A DNA stretch of 64,000 bases, from contig OX485807.1 in NCBI GenBank assembly GCA_950295325.1, forward strand, positions 44,608,440 to 44,672,439. The letters are read 5' to 3'. How positions within the stretch are numbered: position 1 is the first letter of the stretch; each line of letters opens with the position of its first letter. A program made the position numbers and the translations under genes. Source of the stretch: Polytrichum commune. Taxonomy: Eukaryota > Streptophyta > Polytrichopsida > Polytrichales > Polytrichaceae. This document shows, in pieces, positions 36,301-46,979 of the stretch. The notes beneath the pieces are model-generated. The model ran no database searches. It saw nothing but the letters and a program-made list of their open reading frames with translations, and was not told the DNA's origin.

Positions 36301-39045
36301 TCCACGATGGACCTGGAGGACATGTCCCTCCCGAAGACGGACATCAACATGCCCGTCGACGAAGGCATGCCCGCCATGGAGACGGACGACGACGAGCCCG
36401 CGCCCTCCTACAACGTCGAGGCGATCCTCCGATCCTTGGACGTCACTCCTCTCCGCATTTTGGCGCCGTCGGGAAATCCATCCGACGTGCAAGGGACTCC
36501 GGGTGGATACACGGGGTCGTCGGCGGGGACAACCCAAGATGTCCTCCCCGCGAGAACGTCTGGAGCGGAGGCATTCGGCACTCCCGGGGGATGCTCGACA
36601 TCCGTGTCGCCCAGGCCGATCGTGGTTCCCAAGATGGAGAACCTCGACCTTCTGGACCAACGGTCCCGACCGACGTTGGACCAGTACCGCAACACGAGGC
36701 GGAGGATGAAGAAGACCCCCTACGTGGAGCTGCCTCCGGGGGCAATCATCGAGGTCTCCGATGAGGACGAGGGCGACATGGAGATCATGGTCGAGCTGGG
36801 GGTAGACTTCGACAAGAACAAGCGGGTCAAGGAGGAGGCGTTGTCCGTCGCCGAGCTTAACGCCAAGCTCGAGCAAAAGATGAAGGAGGACATGGCGAAG
36901 GCGGCAGAGGAGAATGCCAAGAAAATGTTCGCAATTCAGGAGGAGCTGAGGCAGTCCAACGAGAAGACGGACGCCATCCTCGCCATGCTCCAGCGTATGC
37001 AGAGCTTCTCGGCGCCCCCCCAGCCGGCCTACCCCTTCCCTGGAGGATACCCCTCCCAATCCCCTCCACCGGGCATGTTCACCGGAGGGCCTTCCCGCCA
37101 GCAGGCGCCCCACCCCACGCCTGTTGGCACTCCTCCGCCACCAGAGGTTCCCTCGACCACCTCCCACGATGCTGTGGCGGCGGCCATCCAGGAGGACGAG
37201 GATTTACGAACGCGCGTTCGTGAATCTTCAGGTCCTCCAGTCCTCACCCCTCCCCCTTCAAGGGTAGGACTGCCCTCATACACCGATGCATCGTCTTTCA
37301 CCGTCGTCCCCAGGGTAGTAGACAGACATGGCGATGACTCTGCGCGACACACTGACATGGTCATTGTGGAGGACACGCATGGGAGCCCCAATGACGCACC
37401 AGGGGTGCATGGGATGGACGTGGAAGAAACCCATGCGGCGTGGATGGAGGATGTCAGGATGGACGCGCTCGACCTGGGCGCCGAGGAAGAAGACGCGCTG
37501 CGCATCCAGGCGACACAGGCCTCTCAACCGGAGCGTGAGGCAGAGGCCATGGAGACAGAGGCGGCTGCAGCTGTGGAGGTTACGAACGCGCGTTCGTTAA
37601 TCGTTGAGGAGGGACCTGCTGCTCGGTCCAGCGCCGCTACCCCTCCCCCCGATGACGAGGTAACTCTCCTCTGAGAATACCATTTTTTAACGAACGCGCG
37701 TTCGTAACCTCTCTAACATCGCGATGTTTTTATCTTCATCGACATCCAGTGGCCTTGCGAGAGCCCTCTTCAGCGGTCCCCCTTAGGGCCGAACAGTTTT
37801 GTAGGACACGGCATCATTTTGCCTTAGGAAAATGTGATAGACTATCACGTGAGAAATGTAAATATTCAACGGATTAATATATGAGCCTATGTTATCTGCA
37901 TCGCGTTGCTTCAAATTCTCTGCCCTCGACCCCTTCTCGTATGTTGTATATGTTGATGAGATTATGTTGATTCTTGCATACCCACCTCATTCGCGAACGC
38001 TCGTTCGTGAAAGGCTGCGACCCACTGTCCACCTCATTCGCGAACGACCGCTCGTAAATGTACGTGTAGCCGCGCTCACGAACGAGCGCTCGTAAATGAT
38101 GCGCACCGCCCCCGCAGCCTTCATTCACGAACGCTCGTTCGCAAGTGTGCCCTTGAGCACATTTTCCTTGCACTCTCCTCACTTCCTCGTCTTTCCCCAT
38201 AATGCACCGTCTTCATTTTCTACGCAAAATTTCATTATTGGATCATAGAATTAAACTAGTCGCGTTGTTCATCACAGGACCCCCCGGAGATTGGTCGCAA
38301 CCCCTCTACCAGTGGACCTCCCACCCGGAACAAACCTTTCATCGTTTTTGACCTCAACGGGGTGTTGTGTCACACCCAACACATCCCAAGGGTCCCCACG
38401 CGTCCCTTCCGTCACCCCGACGAAAGGGACTACGACGGCGAGCTCGACACCCTCATTAACCGCAAGGCTGTCCGCGCCCGTCCCGGCTTGCGTGACTTCC
38501 TTCGCGAGGTGGTCGAGTTCGCTCACGTCATTGTGTGGAGCTCCATGGTCATGGAGAACACCGAGCCCATCGTGCACTTCTTGTTCCGCGATCTCCCGAG
38601 CCCTTGCCTCGTCCTCGGCCAAGAGGACTGCGACGAGCTGCTCGACGAGAAAGGTCAACCGGTGCCCAAGTTTGGCGGTCGGGGCGGAGGACAACAGTTC
38701 CTCAAGGTCCTCCGCTCGAGACTCTGGCGAGGCGTCCCCCGTCTGCAAGGGACGCCGCACGGGTGGTGGCCGACTCCAGAGAACACCGTCCTCATCGACG
38801 ACAGCCCCACCAAGAGCGTCTTGAACCCCCCGGGCAACGTCATCTTCCCGGACACTTGGACCGGCGATAGGCAAGACACATTTTTGGTCGATAGGCTAGC
38901 CCCCTACCTTAGAAGGCTCGTGCTCCACGCCGGTAGCATCCCATTTTTTGTTAGGTCCAACCCCTTCGGCAATGCGGCGCTAAGCCCCCGCGATAATGTA
39001 TTCAAGAGCATCATGAGGCTCGCCAAACTCAATAAATTGATTTGA
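33343..39045 (+). CDS. Element cargo: ParB/DGQHR-like N-terminus fused to FCP1/HAD phosphatase-like C-terminus
   Basis: The exons are 33343-34638, 34760-36085, 36226-37659 and 38278-39045, all joined in phase 0: 4824 nt, 1607 aa. DGQHSLEAS at residues 339-347 resembles the ParB/DGQHR nucleotide-binding motif (R changed to S), followed by ISTFLNSGNKIKAFEASW. Residues 433-874 match no family I know. 875-1352 is acidic and Pro-rich, with a SUMO-interaction-like IIEVSDEDEGD (~1048-1058) and a coiled coil (~1081-1134). The C-terminus has HAD/FCP1 motifs: FDLNGVLCHT (nucleophile Asp1377, second Asp replaced by Asn1379), VIVWSSM and VLIDDSP. GC-rich codon use differs from the host genes. A CAG directly precedes the first ATG, so a leader intron is possible. 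Function is unknown. If intron 3 is retained, the protein ends at 37674 without the HAD domain. Confidence 0.72.
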
Positions 39046-39249
39046 AATGCCTCCATGTCTTTGCTTGTATCATGTGGTTCACATTTACTAATGCTTGCTT
39101 CGTTTTTGGATGTCTTTTGTTGTTGTGATTGTTGTTGTTGTTGTTCTTGCCCATAGTCTGCCCCCATATGCGACGCCCCTGTGGTCGACGGCCCTTCCCG
39201 TCTCCTCTCGCCCCCTGCCTCCCCTTCCCGCGACGTCACGGGCTTCCAA

Positions 39250-40157
39250 ATGCCATCCCTCTACCAGTTCTCGGCGGTCGACGCGGCCTCGGCCGTGGAT
39301 TACTCCCGCGACGTCGGCATCGACGACGGCGTCGTCAACAGCCCGCCCCCACCACTTGTCGCCCGCGCCTACGCCCCGTCGCCCTCCCCCCTCTCCAAGG
39401 AGAAACGGACGCTCGTTCGTTTGGGACACCTCTCGCCCTCGAGGGACGACGCCGTCGCTCGTCGCGGGCCGAGCCGGCGTCTCCGCATGGAAGGCCCCCG
39501 TTGCCACACCTCCCCCGCCGACTCCGTTCCTCCCCCCGCAACGTCCTCCGCGATCGTGGGCCCTCCACGCCTCGACTCCCCCCCGCCATCCAACATAATT
39601 GCAATAGTTCCATCGGCTCCGGATGCTCCCGTCGACGCCCCCCTCGTTCCCACCGTTCCCCGCATGGACGTCCCCAAAGCCAAGGTGCCCTCCTCAACCC
39701 TGAACCCCTTTCTCGCTTTTGCTTTCCTTGTCTTCCGTTTGCGTGCCGTTCTCTTTACGAGCGCCCATCCCAAACCGCCCTCATTATTTTCCCCACTCCA
39801 TTCCTATTCTTATCTTCCTATGACGTTGTTTCGCAGGTGGTTACCCGCTCGCTTGGTGCCCGGCCCTCCTCCACGTCCTCCTTGGATAGGCACGCCCTCA
39901 AGGCCGCATCTTCCGAGTCCGATCGTTGTCTGGCCCTCTGGAGAAGCGCAAGACGTTCCCTTTCGCAAACACCCTCGCATTCTACTTATAATACCACCTC
40001 TTACAATTCGGGAGCGCGTCCTAAAACATGCAAGAACGACACATATTCCTGTCCAGGCAACACACAAGGATACAGTCGTGGGCCTGAGATTTTTAGAGCC
40101 ATGGAGGCCGCCAAAAAAAAGGGCTTAGCCGCAAAAAAAAATAATGGGTCGGACTAG
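39250..40157 (+). CDS. Possible Pro-rich protein gene at the right end of the element
   Basis: The likely exons are 39250-39684 (donor AAG-GTGCCC) and 39837-40157 (acceptor TTTCGCAG), phase 0, giving 251 aa from MPSLYQFSA. The exon may begin at an acceptor at 39156 (CTTGCCCATAG). The sequence is Pro/Ser/Ala-rich and ends EIFRAMEAAKKKGLAAKK, a basic tail. There is no recognisable domain. A degenerate palindrome at 39402-39423 lies in the coding frame. It could be a separate gene or a 3' alternative exon set of the preceding gene, whose last exon ends at 39045. High GC leaves other frames open, so the frame choice is tentative. Confidence 0.35.
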
Positions 40158-40609
40158 TGTGACGTCTAGAAGCGTACTAGTGGGACGGACTCCCTAAATG
40201 GGCTTAGGTGTAGAACATATTTAAGTGCTTACTTTCTATGCTATTCCAAGTTACTCAAGACATTGATGGTATTTCCATTATAATTGTATTTCAATCCCAA
40301 TTAATTCATTCAACTTCCATTCATTCTTCGCACCTTCCCTTCCATTCATAACGAGTTGTGATTTCATACGCAACTATTTTCATGTATGCCTCACATTTTT
40401 GTTCACTTCCATGCCTTTATGTATAATAATAGTAGCATACCATTATACATATGGAATTTTTAGTCGTCATTACTGGTCCAATTTTGAAAGGTGCATCCTT
40501 ATATAGTCTCATAATCAACAAAAAGTCTCCAAATACCGAATATAGTGTTATGTAAGATGTCCACGTGTGATGACATGTCAGCAAAGTAGAGGTAAAGTGG
40601 GGGAAAAAT

Positions 40610-40700
40610 TACTAGCCCCCGTCCGCCCCCCCGTCCGCCCCCTTCCCACCCTTTTCCCCCCCACCCCCCCGCACCCCCGTCTGCCCCCGTCCGCCCCACA
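40610..40700. repeat. C-rich CCCCGTCCGCC minisatellite near the right end
   Basis: CCCCGTCCGCCCCCCCGTCC and CCCCCGTCTGCCCCCGTCCG repeat within about 90 bp. The complement strand is G-rich enough for quadruplex formation. Confidence 0.7.
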
Positions 40701-40894
40701 CACTCCTTAGTCATATTTTACTACTTTGATTTTAACAGAATGATAACAGAATGGCAAAATGGTTTACCTAGCGCTAGGCATATCCACGTCCACGTCGGCC
40801 TTTTCTGCCACATAGGACGCCACCTTGGCAAGAAGGTAAGTATTTTACCCACCCTACTAGCTGCCCCCTAGGTTGACCCTACGTGGACCCTATT

Positions 40895-40956
40895 GTGTCG
40901 TGACGGAGGGGTCCGTCACGACACGACACGTCATGACGTCGGGATAGACAACCCTG
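40895..40956. repeat. Right subterminal hairpin and terminal inverted repeat
   Basis: GTGTCGTGACGGA (40895-40907), a GGGG loop, and TCCGTCACGACAC (40912-40924) form a perfect 13-bp stem. The TIR ATAGACAACCCTG occupies 40944-40956. The stem sequence is the same GTGTCGTGACGGA found next to the left TIR. Confidence 0.85.
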
Positions 40957-40964
40957 TCTTTGTT
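40957..40964. other. Target-site duplication TCTTTGTT, right copy
   Basis: This 8-bp direct repeat abuts the right terminal CCCTG and is identical to 24269-24276. Confidence 0.88.
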
Positions 40965-43900
40965 GATGTATGTTTGTAGATTGCGTATAGCACCCGTGTG
41001 GGAAAACCCTTGTCAAATACCAAGTTTTAGTGGTCAATGCTTTTATTTTGCTTGCCCTTCCTCGTTTTAAAACTTTTTTTCAATTGTTGCCTCAATGACA
41101 AAAGCCACAACACAATCACATCCCAATTTCAAACTGAAATCATTATCACTAGCTCTTGATATTTTCTTCTCAAGCTTGGTATATATCATACCAAACTTAA
41201 TTTTAGTCATCCTATCGTTCGACAATGTGGGGTTGCCATTTAATTGACTAACCTAGGTACTTTTAAAGATCTTGGAACCATTAACAACAACAAATGGCAC
41301 CACATAATGTTCCAAAGGAATTTCGTCATGTTCATCAACCATACTATCCAAGACATGCCTTAATTCAGATTGCAAAATGGATGCATGTAAATTTACAATA
41401 CTTATCACATTAAGAATGGGCTATGTACATTTACAAAATTGACCAAAGTGATACTCTAAGCTCATGTATATTATGTAAGCCTACCCCACAAAAAATACCC
41501 CTTTTTGTTCACTCACGTGGTTCCATACGTCGGGATATTGTAGTGCACCCCCGGGTGTTGGAGGGTGGAGAGTGAGCCATGCTAGATAGTGTTGGACATA
41601 GGGTAAATGTGGAAAGTGGTGGAGAGCGAACCACACCAAATTCATTAATGGATAATCCAAATTGACTCACATGTAAGCCTTTCATTAGGGTGGTGAGGAC
41701 TCATGACTACTATTGTTGAGTCTCTGGTTTCTTTTGGAAACTTAAGAATTTGTTTGTTGAGTCATTAGTATGTCTATCAATGTCTATTTCTTACCTTAGT
41801 TTCTCTTTTAAGTAGAATTTAGGTATATTTGGATTTATGCATGAATTGTAGACAATTCCAATCGCCAACATGACTTACACTAGATCGCAAAACTACGCAA
41901 ATATGGTGGTTGGCGAAAATGGAATACAAACATTTAAAGTTGTGATTGTTGTATTTTTGGTTTAAATGTTGTTGTTGCATGAGTGGGTCACTCTATAGGA
42001 TTTTTGTGCACCACATGCAGTGGAGGGGCATTTGTTTAGGGGCTATTTTCTTTCAAGGCATGATTTATAGGTTCCCTATAATTACTTGATTCTTTAAAAA
42101 GATCTGTTTGTTTGTATCCTATCATAACTTATACTTCCCATGCCAATGCAATTTATTGTAGTCTATATTTTATTTAAGTAAAAAAGAGTAATCCATGTTC
42201 ATACATACCATTGCATACATACAAAAACCATGTCAATGCATACTATTGCAATCACAATTCCATACCAACCATTACAAAAAACTTGTGCTTGAGGATCATA
42301 TCAGTGAACACAAAAATACAATTTCATCACGAAATGCAATCCTAGAACGAAAACACTGACTCCCATGTGTTTACACATGAGACCTAATAAAGTTTTTAAA
42401 CCTTGAGACCACATATTCAATACTTCCAACCAGCTGAAACTAAAGCATATGGAAGACTAACACTTGCAAATATATCATTCTAATACATGAAACAAAACAC
42501 AACCACATCACACTTACATATCATACACAATGTTCCAACAACTAAAATATCTTACACCATATGTATTACAAAAGTGCAAGTGCATTCACCCAAAAATAAG
42601 ATTTTTATGTCCTTCTAAAACACAACACCCACTCCATCTGTGCACAAGCACAAAGAGATCCTATATGGTTTAAAAAAATGATAACCTCAGAATCTAACAA
42701 ACACTTGCAAATTCAGATCCCCTAGCTCCCAATTCTTGCAATGATACCATGATTCAAAACCTAAACTACTCTTAATAGCAATTTGATACTTTAATAGATT
42801 CCCTACCTAATAGAGTAATAATCACCAAGACTCATCCATACCTTATAAAAGTAGCATTGGGCTAGATGCATAAAAAAAGTAAAAAAATACATGAATGAAG
42901 AAAGAAATTGCTAGAGCTTGGAAGGTTTAGCCATACCTCGTACATGAATCCTATACATTGACTCTATCCACTATCTATCAATGATGTCAATGGTCAAGTC
43001 CCATGCTCTTCTCAAAATCATGCAATACCATGTGTCTATGTGTGCAATGGTCTCGAGGATGTTGAGCACACACAATTTGGCAATTTTCAATCAATTGTGA
43101 TATTAAAGTGGATGAGATTAAGTCAGATGCAAATGCCAATATTATATTGCTGAAAGCTGTCAGGCTTTCAGGTTGCAACTCACAGCCATTTTGTCAAATT
43201 TCCAATCCAAACTATTGAATGTTTCCATCAACCATTTCAGAAATTTCACTTACGCATAGTTGATTTATGGTTGACAATCAACAGATCACAAGCCATATGT
43301 AACCCCGGAAGAACATCGCTTCACAAAAACTAGGAAGTACACGTCACTGCAAATACCGACATGTGAAAGGATATGGAAAAATCCTCTCTGCTTATTCAAT
43401 TTGAGATTATAATGTTACATCGTGTCGTACGGATTCAAGTGCTTCATTAGTCGCAGCTGATAAACTATGATTCTCACATAATAATAATTCCCAAGGTTCC
43501 ACCTATTCTATATCAGATATTTTATATCAGACCAGAATAGTAACCTACTCATATGACTCTCCGGGTCCAGGTCCAGGTCCAGGTGCAGTCCAAAACTTGG
43601 AATAATCTGTTTCCTCGAAGATCTCAGAGAGTTCACCATGCACTGCAACTGTGTTGCCTTTGCTTTTTTAAGGTGATCGATTGGACTTCGGGAAGAGCAA
43701 GGGAATATATAAGGATCACAGTTAAAATTTAGTAATCAAAATTCTGCATCCAAAAACAACACAACGAATCAGTTACTAGGTTGCCAACAAACTTTGGAGC
43801 ACCTTCAGCAAAACTTAGTAGAGAAACAGAGTTCAGGAACAATTTGGTGACGCTTCTGCAAAGGTTTGAGAAATTCCTGGTCTCCTCAAAATTGATCGGT

Positions 43901-44135
43901 TAACAACAAACTCTAAATTTTCCCCTAACCAAAACACGATACAAACATATCACTAAGCCATCAGCTAAGCAAACGCTCACAGAGCGATCCAAATGTGTTG
44001 CAAACACCCCCAACATTGCAACGCCAATTCCCAACGGGAATTTGAAAGTTTTTGCAATATGCCAACTACGATTCAAATAGACTATGAGATATATAACATG
44101 AAACTCTAGTCTACCACCCACATTTGATCAAGATT
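40965..44135. other. AT-rich intergenic DNA and 3' flank of the EXORDIUM-like gene
   Basis: No gene is supported. A short (GGTCCA)n run lies near 43563-43583. The 3' UTR of the minus-strand gene probably falls at about 43600-44135. Confidence 0.5.
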
Positions 44136-46887
44136 CTACACCGATTCGCTCACAACTGTCAGATTGTTCCAAGATTCAACAGTTTTGCAATGTGACTCAT
44201 TGAAACTTGTCATATTTGAAATATTCTTACCCGCTTTGTATAGCATTTGAAAGCCAGTCGCTTCGTTGTATGGGCTGCTCCCACCGAAGCTTGTGAAGCG
44301 TACCAAAGCTTCAGCACCTTCAATGTGCAGTTGGAGGGGTTTGTCTAAACCCTGCTCGGAGATGGAGGTTTTGAGTACCCATTGGGGGGTGGCGGCGACG
44401 TTGAGAAATGGTGCATAAGCCTGAACCTCGTAAACGTCAATGTGATCTAGTCTGTCGAACCCAGTAGCAACACTGGTGAATGTGAGGCTCAAGTTTTTGG
44501 CATTTGCCACCGAGATTGTCCAGCCGCAATTTTCACCTGGAGCGTATCGCTGTTGGCCTTTACCGTCTACAAACACTCCGACTTGAATGTGTCCTGTGGG
44601 CGACGTCAAGTTTACGTGCCCAGTACATGTGTCTGCAATATATGCAATTCCAGCACTTACAGTCACACATCAACTTACTTCCACCTAACGGATGATTAAG
44701 AAAATTACATAGGGACTGGATACTGGATTTCAGTGTTGGGACCGGTGGATCGTATAATTTCTGAATCCAACACCTTATTCTCAATCAGATTGCAAGCAGA
44801 TACTACCCGTTTTTTCTCTATATGTAGCAGACTAACCATTCAAGGCCACCCGAGGATACAAAAGTTCAAATTCACATTCCCAACCTGGGTTAGTCCTTAA
44901 CAATTATGTCCGAGGGGAAATTGCGAGGCACCATCAAGTCCGGATCACATCCCCACAGTTTAAAAAACGGAATTAAAACAATACAACTTTGTCTCGACTC
45001 TGTCATTCTCATTGATGAGAAACACGGTATAAAGGACGGCTGACATTAGAGAGACTATAGATTGGCGAAACGTCAAAGGCTCATTATTAACATATTCTTT
45101 AGGTGATCATCACATGGTCAAATTGTCTCCTGAGACGTGAGCAAGACTTCAGGTCGATGTATCCTAGAGAATGATAACCACTCACTACAATATATATATA
45201 CAACCACTGATACAAATGACATGGAGCCATGGGGTTCTTCCCAAGATCGAGTCCTCACCTTGAGCTTGGAGTTGGCAACTCTTGGTCTGCCGGCTCCACA
45301 TCTGCTGCACCAGGAAGCGCGACCCATTGACGCCGAAGAGGTTGAAGGTTTTGCCGCTCTTCTCGTTCTCCAACACCTGGGTGGTCCACGGGAAACTCCC
45401 GCACACAGTCGAGTTACTCAACTCGCCATACACGTCGGGCATCCCGCAGTACTGGTAGTCGCCGGGCCCGAACACATAGTTGCACAAGTCACCGTTCTCC
45501 GAGGCCCCCGACTTCGCCAGCCAGCCGGTCTCATAGTAAGGGTCCGTCGCGGCTTCCGCGAGCTCGTGCATCAAGATGCTCACTGTGTAATCCAGCGTGC
45601 CGTCTGGGCAGACCTCTGCGTTCGGGGGAGTGCCCAAAATGTTTTGGCCGGTGTATGGGTTGATGAAGGGGGAGCAGGGGAGGCCGGTCAAGGAGGGCTG
45701 CTCAACGACGGCCATGTTGAGGTCTTGGGCAAAGTGGAATCCGCAAGCAAGAACCCCACCCACAGTGACGTCGTTGGAGGTGAAGAGGACGAAGAAGTTG
45801 CTGAGTGCTCTAGGGTTCGCGACATTCAGAATCTCCGCAGCTGAGGTGAAGATTGATATGAACTCAGCGTCGACGGCGGTGAGGTTTGTCCCCAACCAGT
45901 GGTGATTGTGCACTTCGCCGCCGATGCTCACCGAGTCGCTCACTGCACAAACAAAATGCGTTACAACATGTTCGACAAATTACTCAACATAATTTCATTT
46001 TGGTTTCCTCAAATACATACTATATAGGTCGATCTACATTAACAAACGGTCGTTGATGTCCTCCAAACCAAAAGACGACGCCCTGGGTACGCAACTCACA
46101 TGTTATTACACGTAGGTGTCCTCGACAATAAAGCTTATTACTGGTTGGGTTTGTTTAATAATTAGATTCATAAAACACAAACAAAAAGTTTCAGGCGTAT
46201 TCCCTTCCGGCATATTCTATTAGAAACAAAACTCTGGTAAGTCTTCGATGTTGACTGCTTTATGAACAGAGTAACAAACTATAACACATCTTCAATGCTG
46301 CATCATTAGAATGCAATAGAAACGGTAATCAAAATGTGGACTAGCATGCGATGTTGATGGATTATGTGCAGATCGCTTGCGAACCCACTCGTCATCGATC
46401 GATCAAACGGGTGACTGAGTCATGCAGAAGAGGAGGACTCACCATGGGGCCCGTGCGGGGGGTTGGACTGGTAGGCGGTGACGATCTTCCACCAGTTGGC
46501 GAGGTTGGGATACCGGTCGATGGGATGGGCGGGGGTGAGGGAGTGGATGGCAGTTCGCACCACCGCCTTGTAGCTCTCTGGCCACGTACCATACCAGATG
46601 AGATACAGCTTGATGGGGTCCGACATCACCACCCCGCCAGTGCTGATCTTGATGTTCACCACGGGGGGCCTCACCGGCGGCATGCGAATGAGTACAGTGG
46701 AGTCCAGGCTCTCGGTGCCCGGGTGGGCTGAGATCGTGCCGTCGGGGACTGACACCATTCTCGACGCATAAACTTCGCCCACATTATAGGTGGCAGCGAT
46801 CAGCGCCACATAACCCGCTAGTGCTAGCTTGAGGAGCATTGTGGTGTTCGCGGGACGACGCATCGTTCTGGTGCTCGACTGCATCAT
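44136..46887 (-). CDS. EXORDIUM/PHI-1-like secreted protein with C-terminal CUB-like domain
   Basis: The exons are 46887-46443, 45942-45259 and 44632-44136: 1626 nt, 541 aa, both introns in phase 1. A signal peptide (MLLKLALAGYVALIAATYN, after 16 extra residues if the first ATG is used) precedes the EXO domain: IKLYLIWYGTW, AVVRTAIHSL, ILMHELAEAATDPY and ENGDLCNYVFGPGDYQYCG. EXO proteins are apoplastic and linked to cell expansion and brassinosteroid or phosphate responses. HELAEA near residues 273-278 resembles a metal-binding motif. Exon 3 adds ~165 residues (GENCGWTISV, LSLTFTSV, DHIDVYEV, ALVRFTSFGGSS, GFQMLY) with the order of a CUB domain. Ordinary EXO proteins are ~310 aa and lack this, so the fusion is unusual. 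Confidence 0.85.
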
Positions 46888-46979
46888 GGAATCAGCTCAA
46901 AGAATCTGTACATGTCCCCAAAACAAAACAACAAAAAAGTCAAGCCCGGTGTTGTATGGTTATCTTGAAGTGCTAGTCT

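Larger units (their letters stand above)
28303..38145. repeat. Dispersed array of ~30 22-bp palindromes
   Basis: Each site is the arm TTTACGAACG, two variable bases, and the arm's reverse complement. Starts: 28303, 28584, 28747, 28832, 28926, 29011, 29103, 29188, 29282, 29356, 32683, 32732, 32782, 32836, 33019, 33069, 33150, 33210, 33293, 34644, 34707, 36105, 36178, 37203, 37579, 37687, 37990, 38037, 38075, 38124. A degenerate one lies at 39402. Central pairs are CA (8), CT (6), CG (5), TG and AA (3 each), and GA, AT, TT, AC, AG (once each). All three introns of the 33343 gene carry them. The core CGAACG/CGTTCG is kept even where outer bases drift. Confidence 0.92.
24277..40956. mobile_element. 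16.68-kb composite DNA transposon with TIRs, TSD and cargo genes
   Basis: The termini are CAGGGTTGTCTAT on the left and ATAGACAACCCTG on the right, exact reverse complements. The 8 bases outside each end are identical (TCTTTGTT at 24269-24276 and 40957-40964). Both subterminal regions carry GTGTCGTGACGGA in hairpin-forming arrangements. Inside are a minus-strand transposase-like gene, a divergent four-exon ParB-like/HAD gene, a possible Pro-rich gene, and ~31 copies of a 22-bp palindrome. An 8-bp TSD with CAGGG ends is typical of hAT elements and is also reported for some other RNase-H-fold transposons. The transposase here is not a recognisable hAT transposase. The perfect TSD and TIR suggest insertion was not ancient. 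The boundaries are read directly; mobility as one unit is inferred. Confidence 0.85.

Noticed and set aside
36202-37167. 321-codon minus-strand frame
   Set aside because: Shadow of GC-rich exon 3 of the cargo gene; low-complexity Arg/Leu-rich composition.
38272-38874. 200-codon minus-strand frame
   Set aside because: Shadow of the HAD-like exon, whose motifs read on the plus strand.
24277-40956. Endogenous giant-virus fragment
   Set aside because: No viral hallmark genes were seen. TIR, TSD, spliced genes and a transposase-like gene fit a DNA transposon better.
24277-40956. Calling the element a standard hAT transposon
   Set aside because: The 8-bp TSD and CAGGG ends fit, but the encoded protein lacks recognisable hAT motifs (RW dimerisation segment, zf-BED). 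The class is left open.
45137-45844. 235-codon plus-strand frame
   Set aside because: Antisense shadow of exon 2 of the EXORDIUM-like gene; no domain, and the minus strand gives a clear family protein.
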